From the NCBI RefSeq assembly GCF_905220705.1, contig NZ_CAJNAT010000012.1:144913-208912 (forward strand): DNA of 64,000 bases. Direction: 5' to 3'. The translations under genes were made by a program, and so were the position numbers. Shown piece after piece: positions 43,945 through 52,482 of this stretch (position 1 is its first letter; every line of letters starts with the position of its first letter). Source of the stretch: Paraburkholderia domus. Its GTDB lineage: Bacteria; Pseudomonadota; Gammaproteobacteria; Burkholderiales; Burkholderiaceae. The notes beneath the pieces were generated by a model. The model did not search any database. It had not been told where the DNA came from and saw only the letters and a program-made list of their open reading frames with translations.

Positions 43945-44253
43945 GAATGACAGCCTTGTCACCGGGGCGGAATGTGCGAGAGCACAGATTCCAGATGCAC
44001 CACTACCGCGACTGCGCGGGGGACCCGCTTAAGAATTAGCGGTGTGAGCTGCTTTCTCTTGCCTACTTCTCTTTGCAGCAGCAAAGAGAAGTAGGTGCCC
44101 GCCCCGCACAGGGGCGACGCTAATAAACCACTAACAAATCAAGGAAAGGCCAACGCCGCAGGCATACAGACACTAAGCGCCGCGCAGGCAAACAGATCCA
44201 GGAAAGGCCAACGCCGTAGGCAAACAGACCAAGCGCCGAGCAGGCAAAAAAAG
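43945..44253 (+). repeat. Dispersed structured repeat, copy C with duplicated tail
   Basis: Core (43945-44130) homologous to copies A and B. Its central hairpin (44062-44095) is a perfect 15-bp stem, CCTACTTCTCTTTGC with GCAAAGAGAAGTAGG, and differs from copy A by paired changes. The tail holds two direct copies of a 58-bp unit (starting 44142 and 44200) containing AGGAAAGGCCAACGCCG and GCGCCG(C/A)GCAGGCAAA. The end abuts the stop of the MFS gene on the other strand. Confidence 0.85.
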
Positions 44254-45465
44254 TCAGGTCGCCGCAGGCGCATTAGGCGCTCGCGAATTCCGCAAATACA
44301 TCATCGTCGACAGCACGACTGCCAGTGCTGAAGCCACCGCTGCAAAAAGAAACACCTGCGCATAGCCGAACTCTCCCGCGATATACCCGGCCAACGGCCC
44401 AGTAATCCCCAGCGACAGATCAAGAAACACGGAATAAGCCGACAAAGCCGCGCCGCGGCTAGCAGGCGGCACAAGCCCAACCGCTTCAACGCCGAGCGCA
44501 GGGAACACCAAAGCAAACCCGAATCCGGTCAATGCCGCCCCAGCAAGGGCGATATGCGGCTCAGGCGCCAGCCACAACATCAACAGCCCGGCGCATTCAA
44601 ACGAAAACGAAGCAATCGCGACCCGGAACCCACCGTAGGCCTTGATCGTGTTGGCGAACAACAGGCGCGCGCCGATGAACAGCGTGCCGAAAACAGTCAA
44701 CGACAAAGCCGCATTGGGCCAATGCCGTGCGGCATAAAACAGCGTGATGAACGTTGCAATCGACCCAAAGCCGGCCGAGCCCAGCGCCAACCCGATCCCG
44801 TGCGGCAGCACCCGCGTCAACACGCTCCGGTACGACATCCGCTCGCCGTGCACGATCGGCACTGGCGCAATCGGCCGCGCCAGATAAAAACCGAGCGCCG
44901 CGAGCAGAATCACCAGAATGCCCAACGCGGCGAACCCGATCGTGTGCGCAATCGCCACGCCGAGCGGCGCGCCAACCGCGAGTGCACCATAAGTTGCGAT
45001 ACCGTTCCACGAAATCACCCGGGCATTGTTGCTCGTGCCCACCCGGCCAATGCCCCACAAAATTGCGCCGGTGCCGCACAGGCTTTCACCAAAGCCAAGC
45101 ACGAGACGGCTGCACACCAACAATCCCAGGCTCAATATCGGCCAACGTCCGCACAACACGGCTAGCAGCAACAAAATCCCACTTGCGCCGCAACCCAGCA
45201 AGCCTATCGACACCGTCCGCTTCGGACCCAGCGTGTCGGCCGAGCGGCCGGCGAGCGGCCGCGATGCCAGCGTCGCCAGGTACTGCACGCTGATCGCCGC
45301 GCCGGCCAGGACCGCGCTGTAACCCAGGTCGTCGTGAACATAGCCAGGCAGCACGGCGAGCGGAATACCGATCGTCAGATAGCAAAGAAATGTGAAAAAG
45401 ACGACCGGAATGATCTGCATGGTCGTCGCAAATTCGCTGCGAGGTGTCGCTGAGTCGGTGGACAT
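44254..45465 (-). CDS. MFS transporter, YhhS/YfcJ-like
   Basis: A 403-residue major facilitator with 12 TM segments. TIGIPLAVLPGYVHDDLGYSAVLAGAAISVQYLATLASRPLAGRSADTLGPKR matches the N-terminal half of the E. coli YhhS/YfcJ group, including the LAGRSADTLGPK loop between TM2 and TM3. FGESLCGTGAILWGIGRVG and WNGIATYGALAVGAPLG are further family-like stretches. Substrate unknown; relatives are putative arabinose or drug exporters. Its stop touches the repeat island; no operon partner. Confidence 0.87.
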   Translation of the reverse strand: MSTDSATPRSEFATTMQIIPVVFFTFLCYLTIGIPLAVLPGYVHDDLGYSAVLAGAAISVQYLATLASRPLAGRSADTLGPKRTVSIGLLGCGASGILLLLAVLCGRWPILSLGLLVCSRLVLGFGESLCGTGAILWGIGRVGTSNNARVISWNGIATYGALAVGAPLGVAIAHTIGFAALGILVILLAALGFYLARPIAPVPIVHGERMSYRSVLTRVLPHGIGLALGSAGFGSIATFITLFYAARHWPNAALSLTVFGTLFIGARLLFANTIKAYGGFRVAIASFSFECAGLLMLWLAPEPHIALAGAALTGFGFALVFPALGVEAVGLVPPASRGAALSAYSVFLDLSLGITGPLAGYIAGEFGYAQVFLFAAVASALAVVLSTMMYLRNSRAPNAPAAT

Positions 45466-45854
45466 GGGGAAAACGAGACTTGAAATCGGCGGGAAGGCGT
45501 GATTTTCCCATGGAACCGATTCCCTTGCAGGAGTTGCTTAATAATTTTGACGCCTAAAAAAGGGTGCCGGAGTCATATAGTCGTCCGTTTCCACCCTTCA
45601 CGAGCAGTCCCTCCATGCGCAGTGAGTCAAGAGCGTCTAACCGGAGTCGGTTATAAATCTGCACTTTGTATAGAAATACGGCAAAACGGCCATATGGACA
45701 TAAGCCAACCGACCCTCAAACCCATCTCTATATCGTTTCGCGAATATGTCCCGCATGCGATCCCTGCTATGGGTTGGTTTTATTGATGATGATAGTTTTC
45801 GAACCATCATCGCAGCACGTCCCAACGGACACAGAACATTGAGAGTAAAGAGAC
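45466..45854. promoter_or_regulatory. Divergent promoter region, MFS / xdhA
   Basis: 389 bp, relatively A+T-rich in the middle. GATGAT and ATCATC at 45788-45811 flank an inner GTT-TTCG-AAC, forming an imperfect 24-bp inverted repeat about 45 bp before the xdhA start; a possible operator for a purine-responsive regulator. The ribosome site for xdhA (GAGAGTAAAGAG) is clear. Confidence 0.5.
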
Positions 45855-47384
45855 ATGACTGAGCCGATTCGCTTCTACCATCGCAACGCAATCCGTGAGA
45901 TCAAGGATGCGCCCGTCACCCGCACCGTCCTGCAGTATTTGCGCGAGGACGTGCATTGCACCGGCACCAAGGAAGGTTGCGCTGAAGGCGACTGCGGCGC
46001 GTGCACGGTCGTGATCGGCGAGCGCAACGAGGCGGGCGGCGTCGACTTCAAGGCGGTCAACGCCTGCATCCAGTTCGTGCCGACGTTGGACGGCAAAGCG
46101 CTCTACACCGTCGAAGACCTGCGTCAGCCGGACGGCTCGCTGCATCCGGTGCAGGAAGCGATGGTCGAGTGCCATGGCTCGCAATGCGGTTTCTGTACGC
46201 CGGGTTTCGTGATGTCGATGTGGTCGCTGTACGAAAAGCACGGCCATGAACATAGCTGCGCGAACAAGACCGTACCCTCGCGCGACGCGATCAGCAACGC
46301 ACTGACCGGCAACCTGTGCCGCTGCACCGGCTATCGTCCGATCGTCGACGCCGCCGTGCGCATGTTCGAAGCGCCGGCACCGAAAGCGCCGGTCAATATC
46401 GAAGCGCTGTCGAAAGCGCTCGCCACGATCGAGCGCAAGGACACGTTCCACTACCAGCACGCCGGCCAGCAATTCGCCGCGCCGCGCACGGTTGAGGCGC
46501 TCGCCAAGATCAAGGAGGCCGAACCGGCCACGCGTATTCTCGCCGGCAGCACGGACATCGGCCTGTGGGTCACCAAGATGATGCGTGAGCTCGGCAACAT
46601 CGTCTACGTCGGCCAGATCGCCGAGCTGCAAAAGCTCGAAACCAACGACGAATGGATCGAGATCGGCGCGGGTGTGAGCGTCGAACGGGCTTATGCGGAA
46701 ATTGCGAAGCAATATCCGGAGCTCACCGAAATGTGGCAACGCTTCGCGTCGCTGCCGATTCGTAATGCCGGCACGCTCGGCGGCAATATCGCCAACGGTT
46801 CGCCAATCGGCGATTCGATGCCAGGCCTGATCGCCCTCGGCGCGCATGTGATTGTGCGCGGCGGCGACATCGAGCGCGAAATGCCGCTTGAGGACCTGTA
46901 CCTCGCGTACCAGAAGAAGGACATGGCGGAGCACGAGTTCGTCGTCGGCCTGAAAGTGCCGTCGCGCACCGGCGTACGCAAGAACCTGCAGTTCCGCACG
47001 TACAAGCTGTCGAAGCGGTTCGACTCGGACATCTCGGCCGTGTGCGCCGCGTTCTCCTTCATCGCCGACGGCAATGTGATCCGCGAGCCGCGCATCGCGT
47101 TCGGCGGTATGGCCGCCACGTCGAAGCGCGCGACGCACGCTGAAGCCGTGCTGCGCGACGCCGAATGGCACGAAGCGACGGCGCAGGCCGCGATGCTCGC
47201 GCTCGGCAACGACTACGCGCCGCTGAGCGATATGCGCGCCACGAGCAACTACCGCCTCGAAGCAGCGAAAAACACGTTGTACCGCTTCTGGCTCGAAACG
47301 CGTCCGAACAATCCGCTGCCCAAGAGCGCACTGGATGTTCGTGCAGTTGCCGCCGCCTGCGCCCCGGCCGGCGCGAGCGCCTGA
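45855..47384 (+). CDS. xdhA: Xanthine dehydrogenase, small (Fe-S/FAD) subunit
   Basis: A 509-residue subunit. The plant-type 2Fe-2S cluster is bound by CTGTKEGCAEGDCGACTV and a Cys in NACIQ. The second cluster is bound by CGFCTPGF and CRCTGYRPI. The FAD domain follows from about residue 195 (ILAGSTDIGLWVTK, SLPIRNAGTLGGNIANGSPIGD) and a CO-dehydrogenase-flavoprotein C-terminal domain ends the chain. Accepts electrons from the molybdenum subunit and passes them to NAD+ during oxidation of hypoxanthine and xanthine to urate. Operon order xdhA-xdhB-xdhC. Confidence 0.96.
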   Translation: MTEPIRFYHRNAIREIKDAPVTRTVLQYLREDVHCTGTKEGCAEGDCGACTVVIGERNEAGGVDFKAVNACIQFVPTLDGKALYTVEDLRQPDGSLHPVQEAMVECHGSQCGFCTPGFVMSMWSLYEKHGHEHSCANKTVPSRDAISNALTGNLCRCTGYRPIVDAAVRMFEAPAPKAPVNIEALSKALATIERKDTFHYQHAGQQFAAPRTVEALAKIKEAEPATRILAGSTDIGLWVTKMMRELGNIVYVGQIAELQKLETNDEWIEIGAGVSVERAYAEIAKQYPELTEMWQRFASLPIRNAGTLGGNIANGSPIGDSMPGLIALGAHVIVRGGDIEREMPLEDLYLAYQKKDMAEHEFVVGLKVPSRTGVRKNLQFRTYKLSKRFDSDISAVCAAFSFIADGNVIREPRIAFGGMAATSKRATHAEAVLRDAEWHEATAQAAMLALGNDYAPLSDMRATSNYRLEAAKNTLYRFWLETRPNNPLPKSALDVRAVAAACAPAGASA

Positions 47385-47411
47385 GAAGCCACGAATACGG
47401 AGAACACCAGA

Positions 47412-49778
47412 ATGAATCAGCATGCCGAACCGTTCCTGAAAGACCTTCAGGATCTCGACGACTTTACCCAGGTCCACATTTCGCGTCCGCACGAATCCGC
47501 GCATTTGCACGTGAGCGGCCGCGCCACTTATACCGACGACATTCCGACGCTCGCCGGCACGCTGCACGCCGCGCTCGGCCTGTCGCCGAAAGCGCACGCG
47601 AAGATCGTGTCGATGTCGCTCGACAAAGTGCGCGCCACGCCCGGCGTGGTCGCGATCTTTACCGCGGACGATATCCCGGGCGTCAACGACGTCGGCCCGA
47701 TCATCCACGGCGACGATCCGATTCTCGCCGACGGTCTTGTGCAATACGTCGGTCAGCCGATGTTCATCGTGGTTGCGACCTCGCATGAAACCGCGCGTCT
47801 GGCTGCGCGCCGCGCCGAAGTCGTGTACGAAGAATTGCCCGCGATTCTCACCGCGCAGCAGGCCCGCGCCGCGAATCAACACGTCTTGCCGCCGATGAAA
47901 CTCGCGCGCGGCGAATCGGCTACGAAAATTGCCCGTGCGGCGCGTCGCGAAGCCGGCGAGATGCTGCTTGGCGGCCAGGAACAGTTCTATCTGGAAGGTC
48001 AGATTTCGTACGCGGTGCCGAAGGACGACGACGGCATGCACGTCTACTGTTCGACGCAACACCCGACCGAAATGCAGCACATGGTCGCGCATGCGTTGGG
48101 CGTGGCGTCGCACAACGTGCTGATCGAATGCCGCCGCATGGGCGGCGGTTTCGGCGGCAAGGAATCGCAATCGGGCCTGTTCGCCTGCTGCGCGGCGCTG
48201 GCTGCATGGAAGCTACTGTGCCCGGTCAAGCTGCGTCCGGACCGCGACGACGACATGATGGTCACCGGCAAACGCCACGATTTCCATTACACGTACGAAG
48301 TGGGCTACGACGACAAGGGTGTCATCGACGGCGTGAGCGTCGACATGACCTCGCGTTGCGGCTTCTCCGCCGACCTGTCCGGTCCGGTGATGACGCGCGC
48401 GCTGTGCCACTTCGACAACGCGTACTGGTTGTCCGACGTGACGATCGACGGCTTCTGCGGCAAGACCAATACGCAGTCGAATACCGCGTTCCGCGGCTTC
48501 GGCGGTCCGCAAGGCGCGTTCGCGATCGAATACATCATGGACAACGTCGCGCGGTCGGTGGGCGAAGATTCGCTCGACGTCCGCCGCCGCAATCTGTACG
48601 GCAAAACCGAGCGCAACCAGACGCCGTATGGTCAGGTGGTCGAAGACAATGTGATTCACGAACTGATCGACGAACTCGAAGCGACCAGCGAATACCGCGC
48701 GCGCCGTGCGGCGATCAATGAGTTCAACGCGAACAATGACGTGCTGAAGAAGGGCATGGCGCTGACGCCGGTCAAGTTCGGCATCGCGTTCAACGTGACC
48801 CACTTCAACCAGGCCGGTGCGCTGGTGCACATCTACACCGACGGTTCGGTGCTGGTGAACCACGGCGGCACCGAAATGGGCCAGGGTTTGAACACGAAGG
48901 TCGCGCAGGTCGTCGCGCATGAATTGGGCATTGGCTTTAACCGCATCCGCGTCACGGCCACCGATACGAGCAAGATCGCCAATACGTCGGCGACCGCTGC
49001 ATCGACCGGTTCGGACCTGAACGGCAAGGCTGCGCAAGACGCCGCGCGCCAGTTGCGCGAACGCCTGTCGGCCTTTGCCGCCGAGCGTTTCGGCGCAGGG
49101 CAGGTGGCCGCTTCGGAAGTGCGTTTCGTGCACGACCGCGTGGTGGTCGGCGAGATGATCGTGCCGTTCGAAGAAGTGATCGCGAAGGCCTATGTCGCAC
49201 GTGTCCAACTCTGGTCGGACGGCTTCTACGCAACGCCGAAGTTGTACTGGGATCAATCGAAGCTGCAGGGCCGGCCGTTCTACTACTACTCGTACGGCGC
49301 AGCTGTGTCGGAAGTGGTGATCGATACGCTGACCGGCGAAATGCGCGTGCTGCGCGCGGATGCCTTGCACGACGTGGGCGCATCGCTGAACCCGGCGCTC
49401 GACGTCGGCCAGGTGGAAGGTGCGTTCATTCAGGGCATGGGCTGGCTGACGACCGAAGAACTGTGGTGGAACACGGGCGGCAAGCTGATGACGCACGCAC
49501 CGTCCACCTACAAGATTCCGACCGTCAACGATACGCCGCCGGACTTCCGCGTGCGTCTGTTCAAGAACCGCAATGCGGAGGACAGCATCCACCGTTCGAA
49601 GGCGACCGGCGAGCCGCCGCTGCTGCTGCCGTTCTCGGTGTTCTTTGCCGTGCGCGATGCGGTGTCGGCCGTGGGCGACCACAAGGTCAATCCGCCGCTG
49701 AATGCGCCCGCGACCAGCGAGGAAATCCTCAAGGCAGTCGGCGCGGTGCGGGCAGCCACTGTGGCAGCGCGGCAGTAA
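47412..49778 (+). CDS. xdhB: Xanthine dehydrogenase, molybdenum-binding subunit
   Basis: A 788-residue large subunit. ESAHLHVSGRATYTDDIPTLAGTLHAALGLS is the N-terminal signature. GQEQFYLEGQISYAVP and STQHPTEMQHMVA are in the substrate funnel, and RRMGGGFGGKESQ binds the cofactor. FRGFGGPQGAFAIEYIMDNVA contains the substrate-binding Arg, and GGTEMGQGLNTKVAQVVAHEL and KATGEPPLLLPFSVFFAVRDAV are near the active site (catalytic Glu in GEPP). Full length. Hydroxylates hypoxanthine and xanthine at the Mo centre. 27 bp after xdhA. Confidence 0.96.
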   Translation: MNQHAEPFLKDLQDLDDFTQVHISRPHESAHLHVSGRATYTDDIPTLAGTLHAALGLSPKAHAKIVSMSLDKVRATPGVVAIFTADDIPGVNDVGPIIHGDDPILADGLVQYVGQPMFIVVATSHETARLAARRAEVVYEELPAILTAQQARAANQHVLPPMKLARGESATKIARAARREAGEMLLGGQEQFYLEGQISYAVPKDDDGMHVYCSTQHPTEMQHMVAHALGVASHNVLIECRRMGGGFGGKESQSGLFACCAALAAWKLLCPVKLRPDRDDDMMVTGKRHDFHYTYEVGYDDKGVIDGVSVDMTSRCGFSADLSGPVMTRALCHFDNAYWLSDVTIDGFCGKTNTQSNTAFRGFGGPQGAFAIEYIMDNVARSVGEDSLDVRRRNLYGKTERNQTPYGQVVEDNVIHELIDELEATSEYRARRAAINEFNANNDVLKKGMALTPVKFGIAFNVTHFNQAGALVHIYTDGSVLVNHGGTEMGQGLNTKVAQVVAHELGIGFNRIRVTATDTSKIANTSATAASTGSDLNGKAAQDAARQLRERLSAFAAERFGAGQVAASEVRFVHDRVVVGEMIVPFEEVIAKAYVARVQLWSDGFYATPKLYWDQSKLQGRPFYYYSYGAAVSEVVIDTLTGEMRVLRADALHDVGASLNPALDVGQVEGAFIQGMGWLTTEELWWNTGGKLMTHAPSTYKIPTVNDTPPDFRVRLFKNRNAEDSIHRSKATGEPPLLLPFSVFFAVRDAVSAVGDHKVNPPLNAPATSEEILKAVGAVRAATVAARQ

Positions 49779-49849
49779 GCGCATGAGCATGGCGTGATCT
49801 CTGGGTCGCGCCATGAACCGCCTGAAAGTAGCCAGCTAAAAGGCAAATC

Positions 49850-50449
49850 GTGCAAATATCGAAACCAACTGGATTGATCGCCATGAACGACTTTTCTTCC
49901 GTTCAGATTGGCCGGCGCAGCGCCGTGGAGGCGCCGCGTCCGGCGCCGATGCACATCGTGCTGTTCGGCGCGGGACACGTCGGCCATGCGCTCGTCACGC
50001 TGCTCGGCAGCTTGCCGTGCGTCGTCCAGTGGGTCGATGAACGCGACGAACTGTTCCCTGACGAAACCCCTGCCAACGTGCAGATCGAAGCGACCGATTC
50101 GCCTGATGCGATCGTCGACACGGCGCCGCCCGGCGCGTATTTCCTTGTGATGACGCATAACCACGCGCTCGATTTTTCGCTCGCCGCGCGCATCATGCGG
50201 CGGCGCGATTTTACCTACTTCGGCATGATCGGGTCCAAGACGAAGCGCGTGAAATTCGAGCGTCGGTTGCTGGATCGCGGCGTGGATCTGGATCGGCTGG
50301 TGGAGATGACTTGCCCGATCGGCGTGACCGGCATTGTCGATAAAGCGCCTGCGTCGATCGCGGTCGCGGTATGTGCCGAGTTGCTGCAGATTCGTGCGCG
50401 CGAGGCCGCGGCGCAGGCGACGACGCAGAAACTCTGCGCGAGCGTGTAA
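49850..50449 (+). CDS. xdhC: XdhC, C-terminal Rossmann domain only
   Basis: 199 residues matching the XdhC C-terminal domain: MHIVLFGAGHVGHALVTLLGSLPCVVQWVDERDELFP is the Rossmann GAGHVG motif, with YFLVMTHNHALDFSLAARIMRR, YFGMIGSKTKRVKFERRL and CPIGVTGIVDKAPASIAVAVCAEL following. XdhC binds the molybdenum cofactor, helps its sulfuration and loads XdhB. Typical XdhC proteins are over 270 residues, with an N-terminal XdhC/CoxI domain containing GSAPR; that part is absent here, and the 71 bases after xdhB cannot hold it. I start at the GTG at 49850 (AAAGG 7 bases upstream); an ATG at 49883 is an alternative. Either a shortened functional form or a deletion. Confidence 0.85.
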   Translation: MQISKPTGLIAMNDFSSVQIGRRSAVEAPRPAPMHIVLFGAGHVGHALVTLLGSLPCVVQWVDERDELFPDETPANVQIEATDSPDAIVDTAPPGAYFLVMTHNHALDFSLAARIMRRRDFTYFGMIGSKTKRVKFERRLLDRGVDLDRLVEMTCPIGVTGIVDKAPASIAVAVCAELLQIRAREAAAQATTQKLCASV

Positions 50450-50522
50450 GCGGGCAGAGCGAGGCGTCTGGCTCAGTGGCAACCTAAAGCGCCCGCCCAA
50501 CCCCGCGAGACTTCAAACCAGG

Positions 50523-50555
50523 ACGTCAGCCCGCCGCGGCTGACGTTTCCTTTTT
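50523..50555 (+). terminator. Terminator after xdhC
   Basis: ACGTCAGCC (50523-50531) pairs with GGCTGACGT (50538-50546), then TTCCTTTTT. It overlaps the stop codon of the convergent LysR gene. Confidence 0.75.
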
Positions 50556-51509
50556 CGGCGGCCGTTTTGCACGCCGCACCTTCTGAGCGATCAGCTCATC
50601 CGATACTTGCGACATCAACGTACGCAGCCAGCCGACATCGCTCGGCCGGTCCGGCTGCGGATGCCACAACTGATAGCACTTGATGCGCGGAAACGGAATC
50701 GGCACCTCGACCACCGCGAGCGGGAGGATGCTCGCGTAATGCGCCGCGAAACGGCGTGTCGTCGTGAAGATCAGATCCGATTGCAGCAGCGTTTGCGGCA
50801 CGAGGCCGAAATAGGGCAGCGTGGCGACGATGCGCCGGTCGGCGCGGGCCCGTGCAAAGCCGATGTCGACGGCGCCGCCGCGCGCGCCGCTATACGGCGT
50901 CGGCGCGAGGTGCGGCGCGGCCAGATACGCTTCGCGCGTGAGCGGCGTGCGTGTCAGCGGATGATCGGCGCGCATCAGGCACACCACCGTATCGGAGAAC
51001 AGATCGCTGCGCCCGAAACGTGGATCGGGTTTCGGCCAGTTGCCGATCACGAGATCGAGTTCGCCCGCGTCGAGCGCGGCGGAATGGTCGAGCATCGGGC
51101 TGAGCGAATCGATCTCCAGACGCGCATGAGGCGCCGCTTCGCGAAACTGCGCGATCACGGTGGGCATGAAGAAGTCGTTCAGATAATCCGGCGCGGCCAC
51201 GCGGAAGGTACGGCGCGAGCGGCCCGGATCGAAGTCGCCGTGCGGCGTCGCCACGAAATCGACTTCGCGCAGCACACGTTGTGCCGAGGCCAGCAACGAT
51301 TCGCCGTATTCGGTCGGCACCATGCCCGACTTGCCGCGCACGAGGATCGGGTCGTTCAGCGTCTCGCGCAGTTTGCGCAGCGCGGTGCTGATGGCGGGCT
51401 GGGTCTGATTCAGACGCAGCGCGGTTTGTGTGACGCTGCGCTCGACGAGCAGCGTGCGCAGCACGCGCACGAGCCAGATATCGAGGGAGGCGGCGGAGTC
51501 GTCGTCCAT
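50526..51509 (-). CDS. LysR family transcriptional regulator
   Basis: A 327-residue LysR protein. The N-terminal winged helix (LVRVLRTLLVERSVTQTALRLNQTQPAISTALRKLRETLNDPILVRGKSGMVPTEYGE) is complete, and the effector-binding domain begins near residue 90 (RTFRVAAPDYLNDFFMPTVIAQFREAAPHARLEI). The layout (LVR, SQ/NQTQPAIS, RGKSGMVPT) is that of the NodD/PcpR-like subgroup. Convergent with xdhC, so it is not obviously the xdh regulator. Targets unknown; the 234 bp upstream before the isomerase-like gene may hold its site. Confidence 0.88.
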   Translation of the reverse strand: MDDDSAASLDIWLVRVLRTLLVERSVTQTALRLNQTQPAISTALRKLRETLNDPILVRGKSGMVPTEYGESLLASAQRVLREVDFVATPHGDFDPGRSRRTFRVAAPDYLNDFFMPTVIAQFREAAPHARLEIDSLSPMLDHSAALDAGELDLVIGNWPKPDPRFGRSDLFSDTVVCLMRADHPLTRTPLTREAYLAAPHLAPTPYSGARGGAVDIGFARARADRRIVATLPYFGLVPQTLLQSDLIFTTTRRFAAHYASILPLAVVEVPIPFPRIKCYQLWHPQPDRPSDVGWLRTLMSQVSDELIAQKVRRAKRPPKKETSAAAG

Positions 51510-51743
51510 GGTTTAGGCGAGGCGATGCAAGCAGGTCGGGCCCGGATGAAGCGTCGTACGGAGCCGTCCGCGAGTCAGATCGCGAGAGCGGGGCGCAAAG
51601 GTTATAACCTTAGGCCTGTTTGCAGTACGGCGGCATAGCGGGCGCGGTATGGCCGGCATCAGGACGGGCTCTTTGACGCAATTACGGCAGCCGCGAAGCG
51701 CGCGGCATGCCTTATCTGCACAAATATTACGATTTACCTTCGT

Positions 51744-52388
51744 TTAATTGTCCGCCAGGCCTGAAGGCAGAAAACTGATCCGCTTCACTTCCTTCGAGTC
51801 GAGCCAGTTCGGCGTGCGTGCGCAATACAGCACCATGGGCAACGCGTCTTCGCCCCAGAACAATTGATCGTTCAGACGGAAGGTCGGTACGCCATAGACG
51901 CCCAGACCGATCGCATCCACGGTGTTGCGCTGCAATTGCGCTTTCACCTCTTCGTTCTTGATGAGTTCCGGGCCGTCCGGCATACCGACGCGCTCGCACA
52001 GTTCGGCGAACGCGGCAGCGCTCGACGGATCGCGGCCTTCACGCCAGATGAAACGGAAAATCTCGCGTACGAAGGCGATGTCGCCCTTCGCCGCGGTGGC
52101 GAGCAGGAGCGGCTTCATCGAGTCGAACGGATGGGCCGGCGGCATCTTGAACGGAATGCCGAGTTGCTCCGCCCGGAACAGCGCGTGGCGGTACATGAAG
52201 GTGCGCTTTGAGGGCACGCTGTAAGCCGGCCGCTGGCCCCAGTGGCTATACAACTCGTCCAGCACGACCGGCGTGAACGCGAAGTCGAAGCCCGGCCATT
52301 TGTCGTGTTGCTCGAGCAACAGATAGGTGAACGGCGAGACAAAGTCGTAAAACCACAGCGGTTGCCTGGCGTCAATGCCAACGGTCAT
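51744..52388 (-). CDS. 2-hydroxychromene-2-carboxylate isomerase / DsbA-fold protein
   Basis: A 214-residue thioredoxin-fold protein of the HCCA isomerase/kappa GST group. LWFYDFVSPFTYLLLEQ is the N-terminal motif, with Ser in SPFTY replacing the CxxC of true disulfide enzymes. AFRAEQLGIPFKMPPAHPFDSMKPLLLA and VDAIGLGVYGVPTFRLNDQLFWGEDALPMVL (cis-Pro VPTF, WGEDxL) are family signatures. Such enzymes are glutathione-dependent and act in naphthalene-type catabolism, but most chromosomal copies have unknown substrates. ATG at 52388 with GGGAG; the open frame upstream to 52646 is spurious. About 95 bp from the TAXI gene on the same strand. Confidence 0.88.
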   Translation of the reverse strand: MTVGIDARQPLWFYDFVSPFTYLLLEQHDKWPGFDFAFTPVVLDELYSHWGQRPAYSVPSKRTFMYRHALFRAEQLGIPFKMPPAHPFDSMKPLLLATAAKGDIAFVREIFRFIWREGRDPSSAAAFAELCERVGMPDGPELIKNEEVKAQLQRNTVDAIGLGVYGVPTFRLNDQLFWGEDALPMVLYCARTPNWLDSKEVKRISFLPSGLADN

Positions 52389-52482
52389 AAATGTCTCCCG
52401 GATTGCCCTTTCCGAACGGTGTTGTCTGCTGGACCGTCGGAATTGTAATGATCTTACGCGGTGCAGCGGCCACTTGCACCGG

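Noticed and set aside
45807..49814. Long antisense frames over xdhA and xdhB (787 and 533 codons).
   Set aside because: They mirror clearly coding xdh genes, have low-complexity composition and no motifs.
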